Assembly: GCA_905221605.1 (NCBI GenBank)
Contig: CAJNDS010002272.1
Span: 360,501 to 424,500, forward strand
Direction of reading: 5' to 3'
From: Symbiodinium natans
Lineage: Eukaryota; Sar; Dinophyceae; Suessiales; Symbiodiniaceae
Length of the DNA: 64,000 bases
The stretch's first letter is position 1. Every line of letters starts with the position of its first letter. Positions 33,431 to 43,570 of the stretch are shown one piece after another. Position numbers and translations under genes: made by a program. Under the pieces are notes generated by a model. That model made no database searches. It was not told where the DNA came from and saw only the letters and a list, made by a program, of their open reading frames with translations.

Positions 33431-34240
33431 GTTCACAGCATGGAGAGAGATGTCACGCAAGACCTGTCGCAGCAGTTGGCTCAGTCTGACGAATCTATTT
33501 GGGGGGGTTTACGAGATTAGGGGAACCTTATTGGGGCCCTCAGGATAAGGGAATCCTAGCTATATAGTATTTGGGGGGCTCTATTAAACCCTAAACCCTA
33601 AACCCCAAACCCTAAACCCTAAACCCTAAACCCTAAACCCCTCACTTATTGGGGCCCCTTATTGTCGTAAACCCCCGTTTTGCGTTCTAGCGTGTGCGGC
33701 ACTTAGCTATGGCGCACCCATGGACAAAGGCCAGAGTGCGGCCCTTGAGTGGTTTAGGGTTTAGGGTTTCGGGTTTAGGGTTTAGGGTTTAGGGTTTAGG
33801 GTGCGAGTGCGAGAAAAACAGCCGGGCCTTGCACTCCATCTGGACTCCCCGAAGATGAAAATCGGAGGATATCTTTTTCGAGTGAGTTTAGGAGCATGGT
33901 GAAATCGACCCTGACATGAGGGTTCCGAAATTCGGGGTACCTTATTGGGGTCCTTATTCTAAGGGAATCCTTCTAATGGGGGGGTCTAGTTTAGCGGTCC
34001 CGTATTTTCTGAAACGCCCACATGTAGCATACTTCGTCATGTGCTTTAGAGGACGAAGCATGCAGTACTCAGCAAAGATGGCCAGCACTGAGATGTGTCT
34101 GGGCAGTTGTCAGTTCTTGCCACCTGTCTGCGCAGGCACTTCTCCTGGCAAGTGTTCTTCACCTCGCTGGCGCAGCACGTCCACGAAGCAACTACGAGTA
34201 CAATGCCCCGTGTTCGCACCCTTAAACCCTAAACCCTAAG
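33431..34240. other. coding-like islands, strand unresolved
   Basis: Islands at 33436-33485, 33690-33755, 33810-33905 and 34070-34220 have splice-like borders and open frames on both strands. Examples are MERDVTQDLSQQLAQSDES on + and LSQLLRQVLRDISLHA on - at the first. At the last, LSVLATCLRRHFSWQVF on + competes with SEVKNTCQEKCLRRQ (donor GTGGCAAG) on -. They probably belong to one or two genes, but I cannot choose the strand. Confidence 0.35.
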
Positions 34241-34310
34241 CCCTAAACCCTAAAACCCTAAACCTCAGTGCCCACTTTCACGACCCTGACTTGCATGTAC
34301 CCGATCCAAG

Positions 34311-34384
34311 GCGACCCAGGCGGGGCATATTCTGTCAAGAGCGATGAAGTTTGCTTCACAGATGCCTTGGCCCAGCTTCGCTGA
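34311..34384 (+). CDS. candidate terminal exon
   Basis: Acceptor CGATCCAAG, frame DPGGAYSVKSDEVCFTDALA then QLR, TGA at 34382-34384. The frame is closed just upstream, which fits an acceptor here. Unknown product. Confidence 0.48.
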
Positions 34385-34683
34385 GATGTAACTTGGCTTC
34401 TGAATTCCAATTGTTACCCTAAACCCTAAACCCTAAACCCTGAAGCAAAGTTGGTCTCAGACCCTGGGCCGCTTGGGTAAAAGCATGATCAGAATCATCA
34501 GAACGACCGAATAGAGGGGTCGCAACGATGGCTAACAATATTCCCTTCGGGTCCATATATAAATTACCCCCCCTAAATTACCCCCCCCACCCCCCCCCCC
34601 CCCCCAAAAAAAAAAAAAAAAAAAAAAAAAAAACACCTGTTCTAACTATTAAGTCCCCTCTACTAGGCGCCATACTGCTTGCA

Positions 34684-34710
34684 GCACAGAGCCTGGCTTC
34701 CCCCAGCAAG
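34684..34710 (+). CDS. weak candidate microexon
   Basis: TGCTTGCAG acceptor, TEPGFPQQ, CAAG|GTCTGA donor. Confidence 0.25.
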
Positions 34711-35003
34711 GTCTGAGTGGGAGCCAGCTGAGACGTCCGAGACGCCTCCGGAGAGTGTGGATAAATGCAGCTTGGTTTTTCGTAAAGCGTCGTGGTAACG
34801 CCAGATGAGTAGCATTTGTGAACAGATACACATAGAAATATAGAGTACGGCGCAGGTAAACCCTTCTGGTTGTAGTATGTTCTGAGAAGAAGATAGTCCA
34901 AAACCCTAAACCCTAAAGCCTAGACCCTAAACCCGAAAAGCAGTTTGGGGGTTTGTCCAAACACCATGCCGAGCCATGCTAGTGCCACTGAGGTGGCAAG
35001 GAA

Positions 35004-35602
35004 ATGAAGGCATTTCTCGACAAAGAGTTTCCCGACGACATGCAGCGGGACCCGAAAACCGCTCTGCAGAGCGAGGAGGCCTTCGAGGAGTTCGAGGAGA
35101 TCTGGGCGAAGCAGAAGAAGCTCTGCGAGAAGTACAAGGACTTGGTAGCCCAGTGGTAACCTTCTCCCTTTTTTTTGGGTTGCTGGTTTCCCTTAGAAAC
35201 TACCCGACCCCAAAAAAGGGTGCCCTTATTATAATATGGGTACTGGGCTGCCAAGAGGACATGCGGCTTTGCAGCGTGACCGCCAAGCTCGGGCAGCACA
35301 TGTCCGCCTCCTTGGAAAACCTTTGCCTCAAGCAATCTTGTGTCTTGGCAGCCCAGTGGTACCCTTTTCCCTTTTTTTTGTTTGGCTCGAGGTCCCCTTA
35401 TCAAGTAACCAACCCAAAGAAGGGTACCCTTATTATAAGATGGTTACTGGGCTACAAAGGTGTGGAGTCTGAGAAGTGGCTAAATGACCAACTACACCAA
35501 CACCACAAGGGCCCTGCTATGCACCTCGAGTTCACGTGCTCTGCATGCAAGATGTGCTGGTCGCTGACGTTGGCGCTGGCGACCGCAGCCTTGATGGCAT
35601 GA
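35004..35602 (+). CDS. unknown helical protein with two introner-like introns
   Basis: Three exons: to 35138, 35258-35339 and 35460-35602. The first opens with MKAFLDKEFPDDMQRD and KTALQSEEAFEEFEEIWAKQ (the real start may be upstream), continues EKYKDMRLCSVTAKLG, QHMSASLENLCLKQSC, then VESEKWLNDQLHQHHKGP and ends TAALMA stop. The two introns are the palindromic elements at 35141-35255 and 35344-35459. Deleting each with one 4-bp duplicate gives AAG GAC ATG and TCT TGT GTG in frame. Splicing needs a GA-AG boundary at the first intron (AAG|GACTTG...AAGAG|GAC), or GTAG 6 nt later, and GT-AG at the second (CTT|GTGTC...AAAG|GTG). Function unknown; charged coiled-coil character. Confidence 0.62.
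35141..35255. mobile_element. introner-like element c, inside a reading frame
   Basis: Starts CTTGGTAGCCCAGTGG, ends GGGTACTGGGCTGCCAAG. Perfect 4-bp duplication AGGA (35137-35140 and 35256-35259). Excision plus one duplicate restores the frame of the surrounding exons. Confidence 0.88.
35344..35459. mobile_element. introner-like element d, inside a reading frame
   Basis: Starts CTTGGCAGCCCAGTGGTACC, ends GGTTACTGGGCTACAAAG. Perfect 4-bp duplication GTGT (35340-35343 and 35460-35463), which also provides the GT donor. Excision restores the frame. Confidence 0.9.
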
Positions 35603-35891
35603 CGACAGCCTGCCCATCTCCTTTTGGGCGAGATTTGCAGAGTTGTGGCGACAAAGCGTGTCAGGTCTGTAAATTCTAAACCCTACCCAGAACCCTAAAC
35701 CCTAAACCCACCCTAAACCCTAAACCCTAAACCCTAAACCCTAAACCTGAAGTGAGCACTCTTGGGCATCACCCATCGAAATGTCAGACTTGAGCCTGAA
35801 AGCGTCGCGAGGGATCAACAGGAGTCAAGCTGTTATGTTTAGCATCAGCTGCAACGGGGTTTAGTTTGTTCAGGGTTTAGGGTTTATGGTA

Positions 35892-35999
35892 CTTGTCGCC
35901 CAGTGGTACCCTGTACCTGTTTTTGGTTCTGGGTTCCCTTGTAAAGTAACCAACCCCAAAAGGGTACCCTCACTTGAAAATGGTTACTGGGCTACTAAG
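35892..35999. mobile_element. introner-like element e
   Basis: Starts CTTGTCGCCCAGTGGTACCC, ends GGTTACTGGGCTACTAAG. No 4-bp duplication survives. It lies next to telomere-type repeats and not between recognised exons. Confidence 0.75.
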
Positions 36000-36216
36000 G
36001 CAAGCCTAAACCCTGTAAACCTTATGTTCGCAGTTGGCACTCCGAATCTGTCAATTTGATCGGATGTTGACTGGTGATAGGGTTTAGGGTTTAGGGTTTA
36101 GGGTTTAGGGTTTACGGGTGTGGGGGGGGGGGGGGGGCAGATGATTGGCAAGCTTTCAAGTCTTGAACCTGGCTCCAAGTTGTGAAACTATGTAGCACAT
36201 GGGATATCATATGCAG

Positions 36217-36726
36217 GGTTCTTGGTGACCATACTTACAACCCTACTCAGGACACTTATGCCTCGGATGCCCAGTAGTGCCCTTATTCCCTTTTTGGGGG
36301 CTCTAGGTTCCCCTTTGAACCCCTTTAAGCAAAAAAGGGCACCCTTTTTAATCCTAGGTTACTGAACAACCTAGATGCCCTACTTATCACTACCCACTCC
36401 AAGCAGGGGGGAGGGGGGGAGGGACCCAGAGCTTCAGGACCGCGCAGGTCCTGGTGACCAGTCGCAAGTCTCTGCAGGCGGACCGCATGGAGAAGGCCGG
36501 AACCTGTCTTCAGTGGATTAGCGGCGCGAAGCCCTACATCCTGAGCCATAAGCCCCAAAACCCTAAACCCTAAACCCTAAACCCTAAGAAACCTAAACCC
36601 TAAACCCTAAACCCTAAACCCTAAACCCTAAACCCTAAACCGAAGAACTTGAGGTTCAGAGACCCCAAGCCCCACTACATGCCACTAGGCGTTTCATCTG
36701 CTGGGTCGCAGGCAGCGCCCTCTTAG
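36217..36726 (+). CDS. unknown gene, 3' part, interrupted by element f
   Basis: Acceptor CATATGCAG, exon VLGDHTYNPTQDTYA, then element f (36262-36374). Removing it with one ATGC gives TAT GCC CTA in frame, continuing LLITTHSKQ. A further open stretch, about 36424-36545, reads TQSFRTAQVLVTSRKSLQAD, RMEKAGTCLQWISGAKPYIL in a different frame, so another short intron or frameshift lies in the G-rich tract near 36406-36425. A terminal exon at 36646-36726 reads NLRFRDPKPHYMPLGVSSAG then SQAAPS and TAG. CCCTAAA repeats fill the intron before the last exon. Product not recognised. Confidence 0.5.
36262..36374. mobile_element. introner-like element f, inside a reading frame
   Basis: Diverged termini CTCGGATGCCCAGTAGTGCC and GGTTACTGAACAACCTAG, with perfect ATGC duplication (36258-36261 and 36375-36378). 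Excision restores the frame between DTYA and LLITT. Confidence 0.8.
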
Positions 36727-37495
36727 CAAGCGATAATAAGGCTAGGGTGCGTATGGTTTCGGGTTTGGCGGTTTGGGGGGGGGAGGGAATGAAACTTGGA
36801 TGAACTCTCAAGCCCTAAGCCCGCAACCCATAAAGCCCTAAACCCTACAACCCTCAACCCTAAACCCTAAACCCCCCAACCCCCTCAACCCCTAAACCCT
36901 CAACCCTAAACCCTAAACCCTAAACCCTAAACCCTAAACCCTAAACCCTATACTACCCCAAGCCAACGAGGATGCTCCGCATGGTCGCAGACGCGAGACA
37001 GAAACCCTGAACCCTACACCCGGGACCCTTTCAACTCTAGCTCTCCTGCACTGGTCTGGCATGCTTAGGGTGTATAGGGTTTAGGGTATAGGGTTTAGGG
37101 TTTAGGGTTTAGGGTTTAGGTATAGAAGGGGTATGTAAGGGGTCCCCTTCTTGGGGCGCAACTTGAGGGACCATGTAGCTACCCTGAGAGGCATGTTTGT
37201 GTTTGCACACAGAACGGATCCCTGGACCTTCAACCCTAAGTTCAACCCTTCAACATAGGGTTTAGGGTTTAGGGTTCAGGGTTTAGGGTTCAAACCCCCG
37301 GCCGCCAAGCTCCTCAACCCTTCAACCGTGGCCTTTTTCTGTCGGGGGAGGTACTCCTAATCCTTTTCAGAACGGAATCCTACTATTTGGGGGTTAGGGT
37401 TTAGGGTGTAGGGTTCAGCAGCTCCGGATCGAGCAATTTTATGGTAGTGTTATATTTTTTCGGCTTGGATATAACACCCACCCACCCAGAGAATC

Positions 37496-37500
<5 letters not shown>

Positions 37501-37561
<61 letters not shown>
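37501..37561. repeat. poly-G tract, about 61 bp
   Basis: Uninterrupted G run at the left edge of a 21-bp tandem array; its length may be an assembly estimate. Confidence 0.9.
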
Positions 37562-37563
<2 letters not shown>

Positions 37564-38050
37564 TTAGCCACGAAGAAATGACCCTTAGCCACGAAGGAAA
37601 TTACCCAGCCACGAAGAAATGACCCTTAGCCACGAAGGAAATTTACCCTTAGCCACGAAGAAATAAATTACCCTTAGCCACGAAGAAATTACCCTTAGCC
37701 ACGAAGAAATTACCCTTAGCCACGAAGAAATTACCCTTAGCCACGAAGAAATTACCCTTAGCCACGAAGAAATTACCCTTAGCCACGAAGAAATTACCCT
37801 TAGCCACGAAGGAAATGACCCTTAGCCACGAAGGAAATGACCCTTAGCCACGAAGAAATGACCCTTAAATGACCCTTAACGCCCAGGAAATGGCCCTTAG
37901 CGACCAAGAAATTGCCCTTAGCGAGAAAATTGCCCTTAGCCACGAAGAAATGACCCTAGCCACGAAGAAATGACCCTTAGCCACAAAGAAATGACCCTTA
38001 GCCACGAAGAAATGACCCTTAGCCACGAAGAAATGACCCTTAGCCACGAA
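37562..38050. repeat. 21-bp tandem repeat
   Basis: About 22 copies of CCTTAGCCACGAAGAAATTA with variants. The unit is seven codons, so the minus strand reads FFVAKGH repeats; this is an artefact, not a gene. Confidence 0.9.
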
Positions 38051-38143
38051 GGACTACAGGGTTTAAATATATATAGAAAGAGAGGTTTAGGGTTTAGGGG
38101 TTAGGGTAGGGGTCGCTAAACTCCCCTATTCCCCTATGGACAG

Positions 38144-38210
38144 GCCGAAGACTCTTACGTGGTGGCATGCTGAGACTGGCATACCGTTGGCAGCGCCACG
38201 GGCCCACGAT
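38144..38210 (+). CDS. candidate exon
   Basis: Acceptor TATGGACAG, G plus 22 codons PKTLTWWHAETGIPLAAPRA then HD, donor GAT|GTCCCT. The W-W-H-x-E-T-G pattern superficially recalls the middle strands of WW domains, but the full domain is not visible. Confidence 0.4.
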
Positions 38211-38920
38211 GTCCCTCCCCCCCAAGCCCTAAACCTAACTCCAAACCCTAAACCCTAAGAATCCCAAACTTGCCCGGAGAGTTTAGGGTTTAGGGTTCTT
38301 GACCTCGCGCTAAACCGATAAGAAAAGAACCTAAACCCGAAAACCTAGTAACCCTAAACCTGTAAAGACCTCAGCCCTAAATAGGGTTTCCGAAAATAAG
38401 GGTACCTTCTTCGGGGGTCCTTCTGATACGGGAATCCTACTATGTACGGGTCTATCTTAAACCAATAAACCCTAAACCCCCAAACCCCTAGACCCTACAC
38501 CCCCAAACCCCTTAACCTTAAGCCTCAACCCCTAAACCCCAAACCCCAAACCCCTAAACCCCTAAGTAGACCCCCAAAATGGTATGATTCCCTTACCATA
38601 AGAACCCCCAAAAAGGGTACCCTCATTGTCGTCAAACCCCTAAATCTCAAAGACAAGTTCTCAGTTCCGGGGTCGCATGGGGGGGGGGGGGGGGGGGGGG
38701 GCGCTGGGGGCGAGCCCCTGGCTTCCGTAAGCTGGCAGACGCAGGAGGGCAAAAAGTGCTTTTCGGGTTCAGGGTTTATGGTGGTTGGGTGTAGGGTTTA
38801 GGGTCTAGGGTTTAGGGTTTAGGGTTTAGGGTTTAGGGTTTAGGGTTTAGGGTTTAGGGTTTAGGGTTTAGGGTTTAGGGTTTACGGTTTGGCTCCATAA
38901 CCCTGTCTGACTGCCTGCAG

Positions 38921-39002
38921 CTGAGAGGGTCAACCCTAGCCCTCAAACAAGCCTTCAGCCTCCAAAAAGACTCTCAACTCCAGAACACCCTTCTTGAGCC
39001 TT
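38921..39002 (+). CDS. weak candidate exon
   Basis: Acceptor CTGCCTGCAG, open frame LRGSTLALKQAFSLQKDSQL then QNTLLEP, running into an AAGAACCCT repeat. Confidence 0.3.
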
Positions 39003-39170
39003 ACAGAACCCTAAAGAACCCTAAGAGCCCCAAAGAACCCTAAAGAACCCTAAGAGCCCCAAAGAACCCTAAAGAACCCTAAGAGCCCCAAAGAACCCTA
39101 AAGAACCCCAAGAGCCCCAAAGAAGCCTAAAGAACCCCAAGAGCCCCAAAGAACCCCAAAGTCACTGTCC
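39001..39170. repeat. (AGAACCCTAA / GAGCCCCAA)n array
   Basis: Degenerate tandem of AAGAACCCTAAAGAACCCTA and AGAGCCCCAAAGAACC, a relative of the CCCTAAA arrays. Confidence 0.8.
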
Positions 39171-39493
39171 GGTTCTGGCTTGACGAACGTGTGGTCTAGA
39201 AAGTGTCGCAGCCCTGAGAGCTCGAGTCCGAAGGCACTTAGCTTGAGACCTTAGGGTTTTGTTTGTGGGCTTTTGTTCGAGGATTTAGGGTTTCAGTTTT
39301 GTTTTGGTTCATTTTTGTTCATTTTATGTTTCATTTCTTAGTTTTTGTGTTTGCGGGTTTTTGTCTGAGGGTTTAGGGTTTTTTGATTCGGTTCGGGCAT
39401 TGCGTGGTTGATGTTTTGTTTTTGAGTTTTTGGTTTCTGGTCTTGAGTGCGTTAAATTTAGGGTATTGTTGTCAGGCATTTTGGGGTTAAGCT

Positions 39494-39590
39494 TGGGATG
39501 TTCCCCTGATAGAAACAGTCCTTAATGGGGATCATAGTACTCGCTGTTATCATCCCTATTTCGGACTGTTAGTCAAAGGGGAATATCCCA
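39494..39590. mobile_element. palindromic element, TGGGATGTTCC family
   Basis: Termini TGGGATGTTCCCC and GGGGAATATCCCA, inner AACAGTCCTTAATGGGGATC and its inverse. GGGTTAAG stands on both sides (39484-39491 and 39592-39599), an 8-bp duplication one base out of register with the other copies. Confidence 0.75.
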
Positions 39591-39717
39591 AGGGTTAAGG
39601 TTTTTGTGTTTGTTTTTGCTTTGGGTTCCTATGGCCCTAAACCCTAAATCCTAAACCCTAAACCCTGAGGTTTTGGTTTGTTTTTGCTTTGGGTTTCTAT
39701 GGCCCCTGTTTTGCCAG

Positions 39718-39780
39718 GCTGATGAGGGCAACCTGGTTCTGGATAGGAGCCTTCTACTTCGGCGAGGAAGCCCAGCTTAG
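39718..39780 (+). CDS. candidate exon, two open frames
   Basis: Acceptor TTTTGCCAG. One frame reads ADEGNLVLDRSLLLRRGSPA then TAG; the other reads LMRATWFWIGAFYFGEEAQL into the TTTAGGG array. I cannot choose. Confidence 0.38.
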   Translation, partial: ADEGNLVLDRSLLLRRGSPA

Positions 39781-40040
39781 TTTAGGGTTTAGGGTTTAGG
39801 GTTTAGGGTTTAGGGTTTAGGGTTTAGGGTTTAGGGTTTAGGGTTTAGGGTTTAGGGTTTAGGGTTTAGGGTTTAGGAGTGTTTTAGGGATTTCAGGGTT
39901 CCCAAAAGCCCCTGGCCTTGGGAGTTTTCGTGCTCTTTTGCTGGCGTCCCTCAGGCGTTTTAGTCTTTAGGGATGCAGTATGGTGCTTTTGTGCCGCCCT
40001 CAGAAGTAGGGCTCAGGCTTAGTAAGGTTCCGGACTCCAG

Positions 40041-40236
40041 ATGACGCACGTTTTGCTGAAAGAGGAAGCATGCCAGGTCAGAAAGCACCAACGAGAAGCC
40101 AGATCTTCTGCGAAACCCTAAACCCTAAACCCTAACCCTAAACCCTAAACCCTAAACCCTAAACCAGAAAGATGACACGGCCCCCGAGCCGGCGAAGAAG
40201 GCAGCAGCTCAAGCTATCCACCTTAGAAGTGACTGA
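40041..40236 (+). CDS. 3' end of unknown gene, 91-nt telomeric intron
   Basis: Exon 40041-40076 after acceptor GACTCCAG reads MTHVLLKEEACQ, donor CCAG|GTCAGA. The 91-nt intron is half CCCTAAA repeats and ends AAACCAG. Terminal exon 40168-40236 reads KDDTAPEPAKKAAAQAIHLR then SD and TGA. Phases agree (0/0). The tail is Lys/Ala-rich. Unknown product. Confidence 0.55.
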
Positions 40237-40276
40237 CCGGCAGAGAAGCAGGCCTCATGTGGTGATGATTGCCAGT

Positions 40277-40376
40277 TGGGAAGTTGCCCCTTATACTAAC
40301 AGTCCTTAATGGGGAATAGAATCGGGGGCACGAGAATCCCTAGTAAGGACTGTTAGTATAAGGGGGGAACATCCCA
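40277..40376. mobile_element. palindromic element, TGGGATGTTCC family
   Basis: TGGGAAGTTGCCCCTTATAC on the left, GGGGGGAACATCCCA on the right. Flanking 10-mers GATTGCCAGT and AATTGCAGCT match at six in-register positions. It sits 40 bp after the stop codon at 40236. Confidence 0.75.
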
Positions 40377-40677
40377 AATTGCAGCTGCTCACAGACAGGT
40401 GCCTACACTTTCCTCGCAGACGGTGGAAACGGCGACAATGCAATTGAATGGTTCCTATCATTTCCCGAATTCCCTACGAGTTAAGAAGCGCGGATGGTTA
40501 GTGAAAGCTTATTGCAACCTGTGCTAGTAGCAGCCAACGTGCTGGCTTCCCCAGAATATGGGGGGGGAGCGGGGGTTCAAGGACCTAAACCCTAAACCTG
40601 AACCCCAAGCCCTAGACCCTTTGGGGTCCTCTTCCGAAATGCCACAGGGAAGTCGCAGCGCACTGCAGATTGGGGTT

Positions 40678-40762
40678 TGGGATGTCCTTCCTTTTACTAA
40701 CAGTCCAGTACCCCCTGTTATAATCCCTACTTAGGACTGTCAGTATAAGGCGGAACATCCCA
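40678..40762. mobile_element. palindromic element, TGGGATGTTCC family
   Basis: TGGGATGTCCTTCCTTTTAC on the left and TATAAGGCGGAACATCCCA on the right, 85 bp. Flanks GATTGGGGTT and ATTTCGGGTG agree at six of ten positions. Confidence 0.75.
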
Positions 40763-40810
40763 ATTTCGGGTGTTCGGCTGCATTTAGGGTTTATCCATGT
40801 TGGGTTAGTT

Positions 40811-40915
40811 GAGGGGCCCGTGCTTGTATGGCCGTCAAGTAAAGCCTCTTGACTGGGTGGCCAGCTCAGTCAAAGGCTCGCCTTACATGCAATTAGCTTG
40901 TGCCACTTCACTTTC
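40811..40915 (+). CDS. weak candidate exon
   Basis: Open frame RGPCLYGRQVKPLDWVASSV then KGSPYMQLACATS with a natural-looking composition. Acceptor and donor are unclear. Confidence 0.28.
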
Positions 40916-41276
40916 AAAACCCATACGCCATCAACCCCCCCCCCCCCCCACAGAAAAGCCAAGGTAGGCAACCCTAAACCCCTCACCTGGGGACAGCCCT
41001 CGGCCCCCGAAAACTTTAACCCGAGCCGGGACCCTCAACCCTCTATGGTCTCTTCTCTACATGAATTCGGGTTTAGGGTGTAGGGCTTAAGCTCGAGCTT
41101 CCTTCTACCGGCCCGATTGGAATAAAGGCCCCGCGTCTGTAGGGTTCCTCAAAACAGGCCAGAAATGCCGGGAGCTGGCCTCCAAAAGCCTCAACCCTCA
41201 ACCCTCACCCTAAACCCTAAACCCTAAACCCTAAACCCTAAACCCTAAACCCTTGGACAACACCGGGTGGCCTCAG

Positions 41277-41320
41277 GCTCAGCGTGCCTGGCCCGGAGAT
41301 ACTACCCAGAACTCGAGGAG
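41277..41320 (+). CDS. candidate 44-nt exon
   Basis: Acceptor GGCCTCAG, GC plus 14 codons SACLARRYYPELEE, donor GAGGAG|GTAGGG. Flanked by a CCCTAAA array upstream and TTTAGGG downstream, the typical arrangement here. Confidence 0.48.
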
Positions 41321-41584
41321 GTAGGGGTTTGTTCTAGGACCCAGAGTAGGGTTTAGGGTTTAGGATTTAGGGTTTAGGGTTTAGGGTTTAGGGTGTAGGG
41401 TTTAGGGTTTAGGGTTTAGGGTTTAGGCCCTTATTCCCTTTTTAGAGGGCCTAGGTTGAGGGTGCTGGGGTTTGGGCTTTAGGTAGCTTAGGGCTTGGAG
41501 GGCTTGACGGTTTTCGGCGTTCTGGGCTTAGGGTTTAGAGTTTTAGGTCAAGCCGAGGTGTTAGGTCGGAGTTTCGTGGGTACG

Positions 41585-41698
41585 TTAGGGTTTAGGGTTT
41601 AGGGTTTAGGGTTTAGGGTTTAGGGTTTAGGGTTTAGGGTTTAGGGTTTAGGGTTTAGGGTTTAGGGTTTAGGGTTTAGGGTTTAGGGTTTAGGGTTC
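41585..41698. repeat. telomere-type array, TTTAGGG orientation
   Basis: About 16 perfect TTTAGGG units. Confidence 0.95.
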
Positions 41699-41753
41699 AG
41701 TGAGTGAGATGTCCGGCATTGTGACCTCAAGCCCATTTCGTTTTGGGTGCAGG

Positions 41754-41860
41754 TTGCCTACAGTTGTGTACCATGGTCGGTCTCAGAATAGCATCCTCGA
41801 GCGACCGTGGTATTCCTGTATTTCTGCTTTCGGATTCGCTTGCCGTCTTTGGGAAACCCC
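41754..41860 (+). CDS. weak candidate exon
   Basis: Acceptor TTGGGTGCAG, open frame LPTVVYHGRSQNSILERPWY then SCISAFGFACRLWE. Donor not clear. Confidence 0.3.
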
Positions 41861-41975
41861 ACCCCGCACACCCCCCCCCCCCTGAAAAAAAATATCTACC
41901 CTAATGTTCTTTAAACGCTAAACCAAAAACAACATCTCTCGAAGACCCCAAATCCTGAACTTGAAGCCCTTACAG

Positions 41976-42070
41976 GCACACACCTTCATGGATCTCGTGG
42001 TCATCACGCTGCTCCTCTTCAGCGTCAACCTCTTTGCCGTGGGCCGGAAGCAGCTTGGCTCCCTTGCAGG
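41976..42070 (+). CDS. candidate exon with membrane helix
   Basis: Acceptor CCTTACAG, frame AHTFMDLVVITLLLFSVNLF then AVGRKQLGSLA, GC donor GCAGG|GCTTGC. One clear hydrophobic helix followed by basic residues (cytosolic side). Family unknown. Confidence 0.5.
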
Positions 42071-42299
42071 GCTTGCGCATGCACCCTCGAAAACCTAGAA
42101 GCCCTGCACATCCTGCAAACCCTCTGAAGCCCAACAACCCTATGAGCTGCCTACATAAAGCCTAAACCCCGAAGCTTAGAAACCTCGAAATTCGTAGCTT
42201 TATGGGGGGGGTGGAATGTCCCAAACAAACAGGCTCAGGGGTCCGAAGAGGCCTCTAATGCGAGCTCTCTAGGGCTTTCAAGCTTCTTTGGGTTTCCGG

Positions 42300-42610
42300 A
42301 GCATATCAAATCTTCTGGGAAGATCATGATCTATAATTGATAGCTATAAAAATCGATGAGCATTGTAACAGTTTAGATCGATTCCGATTTTTTATATTTT
42401 ACTGTGAAAACCAAGATTTCAGAATTGTCAAGAAATATCAATATCAATGAAATATGATTGCATTTCGATTGCTATCGTTGTTTATTCATCATCTGGACAT
42501 GCATATACAAATCTGTAAAATCGAAAAATCGATTATTCTTGTCTACGAAGGAATTAAATTTCGTTTATCGTCTATCGAACCCAATGGAAAATCAATAACA
42601 AGGAGAAGTT
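42300..42610. other. AT-rich unique island
   Basis: About 300 bp of A+T-rich, repeat-poor DNA with ATCGAT-type motifs (AAAATCGATGAG, GAAAAATCGATTATTC). Composition differs sharply from both neighbours; no coding frame seen. Origin unknown. Confidence 0.5.
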
Positions 42611-42922
42611 GATTCATTTTGTCTACGATTGCGGGTTTGGAGTTGGGGTTTTCGGCGCTCTAAGTGCTTTAGGCTCTCGAGTTTCGGATTTAGGTTTCTA
42701 GAGGGCTTTGTGTGTATGTGTGTGTGGGTAAACTCTGGAGCCTCAAGCCCTAAGCCCGAACCACAGTTCATGAAGCAAATAGGAAGTTCCAGCCATGAAG
42801 CCCGCACCCTGAACCCAGCCCTAAACCCCCAAACAAGTGTTAATTAAGCAAACCCTAAACCCCAATGAAGCCCTACTGTCTCAATGCTAAACTACTTAAC
42901 CCTAAACTCAATTTCATCAAAG

Positions 42923-42984
42923 CCATGGGTTCACAGCCCAGGTACTACCTGGAGTGGCTTGACGCGAAGTTGAGCGCAAGCTAG
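42923..42984 (+). CDS. candidate terminal exon
   Basis: Acceptor CATCAAAG, then CC and ATG: MGSQPRYYLEWLDAKLSAS and TAG. The minus strand has a rival donor-like CCAG|GTAGTA, so strand is not certain. Confidence 0.38.
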
Positions 42985-43165
42985 GGTTCAGGGCTTCAGG
43001 CTTGTGGTCTACAAGACCACCCAAAAACCCTTCATTACATGCTAAGCTCATTTGGTGCGCAAAATTCTTCAAAGTAGGAGTCGTCCGAGCTGTAGGCATT
43101 AGGGCTTAGGGTTTCCTTTCTGGACTAGGGAACACCTAGGCCTTAGCCAAGCTGAGGCACCCCAG

Positions 43166-43272
43166 ATAACGGGCTGAACTTCTCTTTGCGAATTACGTTT
43201 TCGGGTGTACGTTTGCGGGAAGCAACGACAACACAGTCAGCACTAGCGTTGGGGTTCGCAAGTTTGGATTAA
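43166..43272 (+). CDS. candidate terminal exon
   Basis: Acceptor GCACCCCAG, frame NGLNFSLRITFSGVRLREAT then TTQSALALGFASLD and TAA. The opposite strand is also partly open. Confidence 0.35.
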
Positions 43273-43481
43273 AGGGCGTGGGACTCAGCCTTAAGCATCC
43301 TTTCGTTTTAAAGATGCAGGGTCGTTAGGGCTCTTGTTGGTTCAGAGTTTACGAATCTAGGGGTTAGGGATTTGAAGAGTTACCCTAAACCCTAAACCCT
43401 AAACCCTAAACCCTAAACCCTAAACCCTAAACCCTAAACCCTAAACCCTAAACCCTAAACCCTAAACCCTAAACCCTAAAC

Positions 43482-43570
43482 CTTAGTTGAGGCTGCAGGG
43501 ATTCGGAGGGTAAGGCTTCCAAGCTTCGTCATGATCTGGTTATCCCACAGCATAGCCGCATAGATCATGC
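43482..43570 (-). CDS. candidate exon, minus strand
   Basis: Minus-strand acceptor AGGCCAAG, then GC plus 29 codons MIYAAMLWDNQIMTKLGSLT, LRIPAASTK, donor ACTAAG|GTTTAGGG. The donor is formed by the first unit of a sense TTTAGGG array. Clearly protein-like; not recognised. Confidence 0.52.

Noticed and set aside
37562-38050. FFVAKGH-repeat protein on the minus strand
   Set aside because: The unit is a 21-bp tandem repeat, so any frame without a stop repeats every seven residues.
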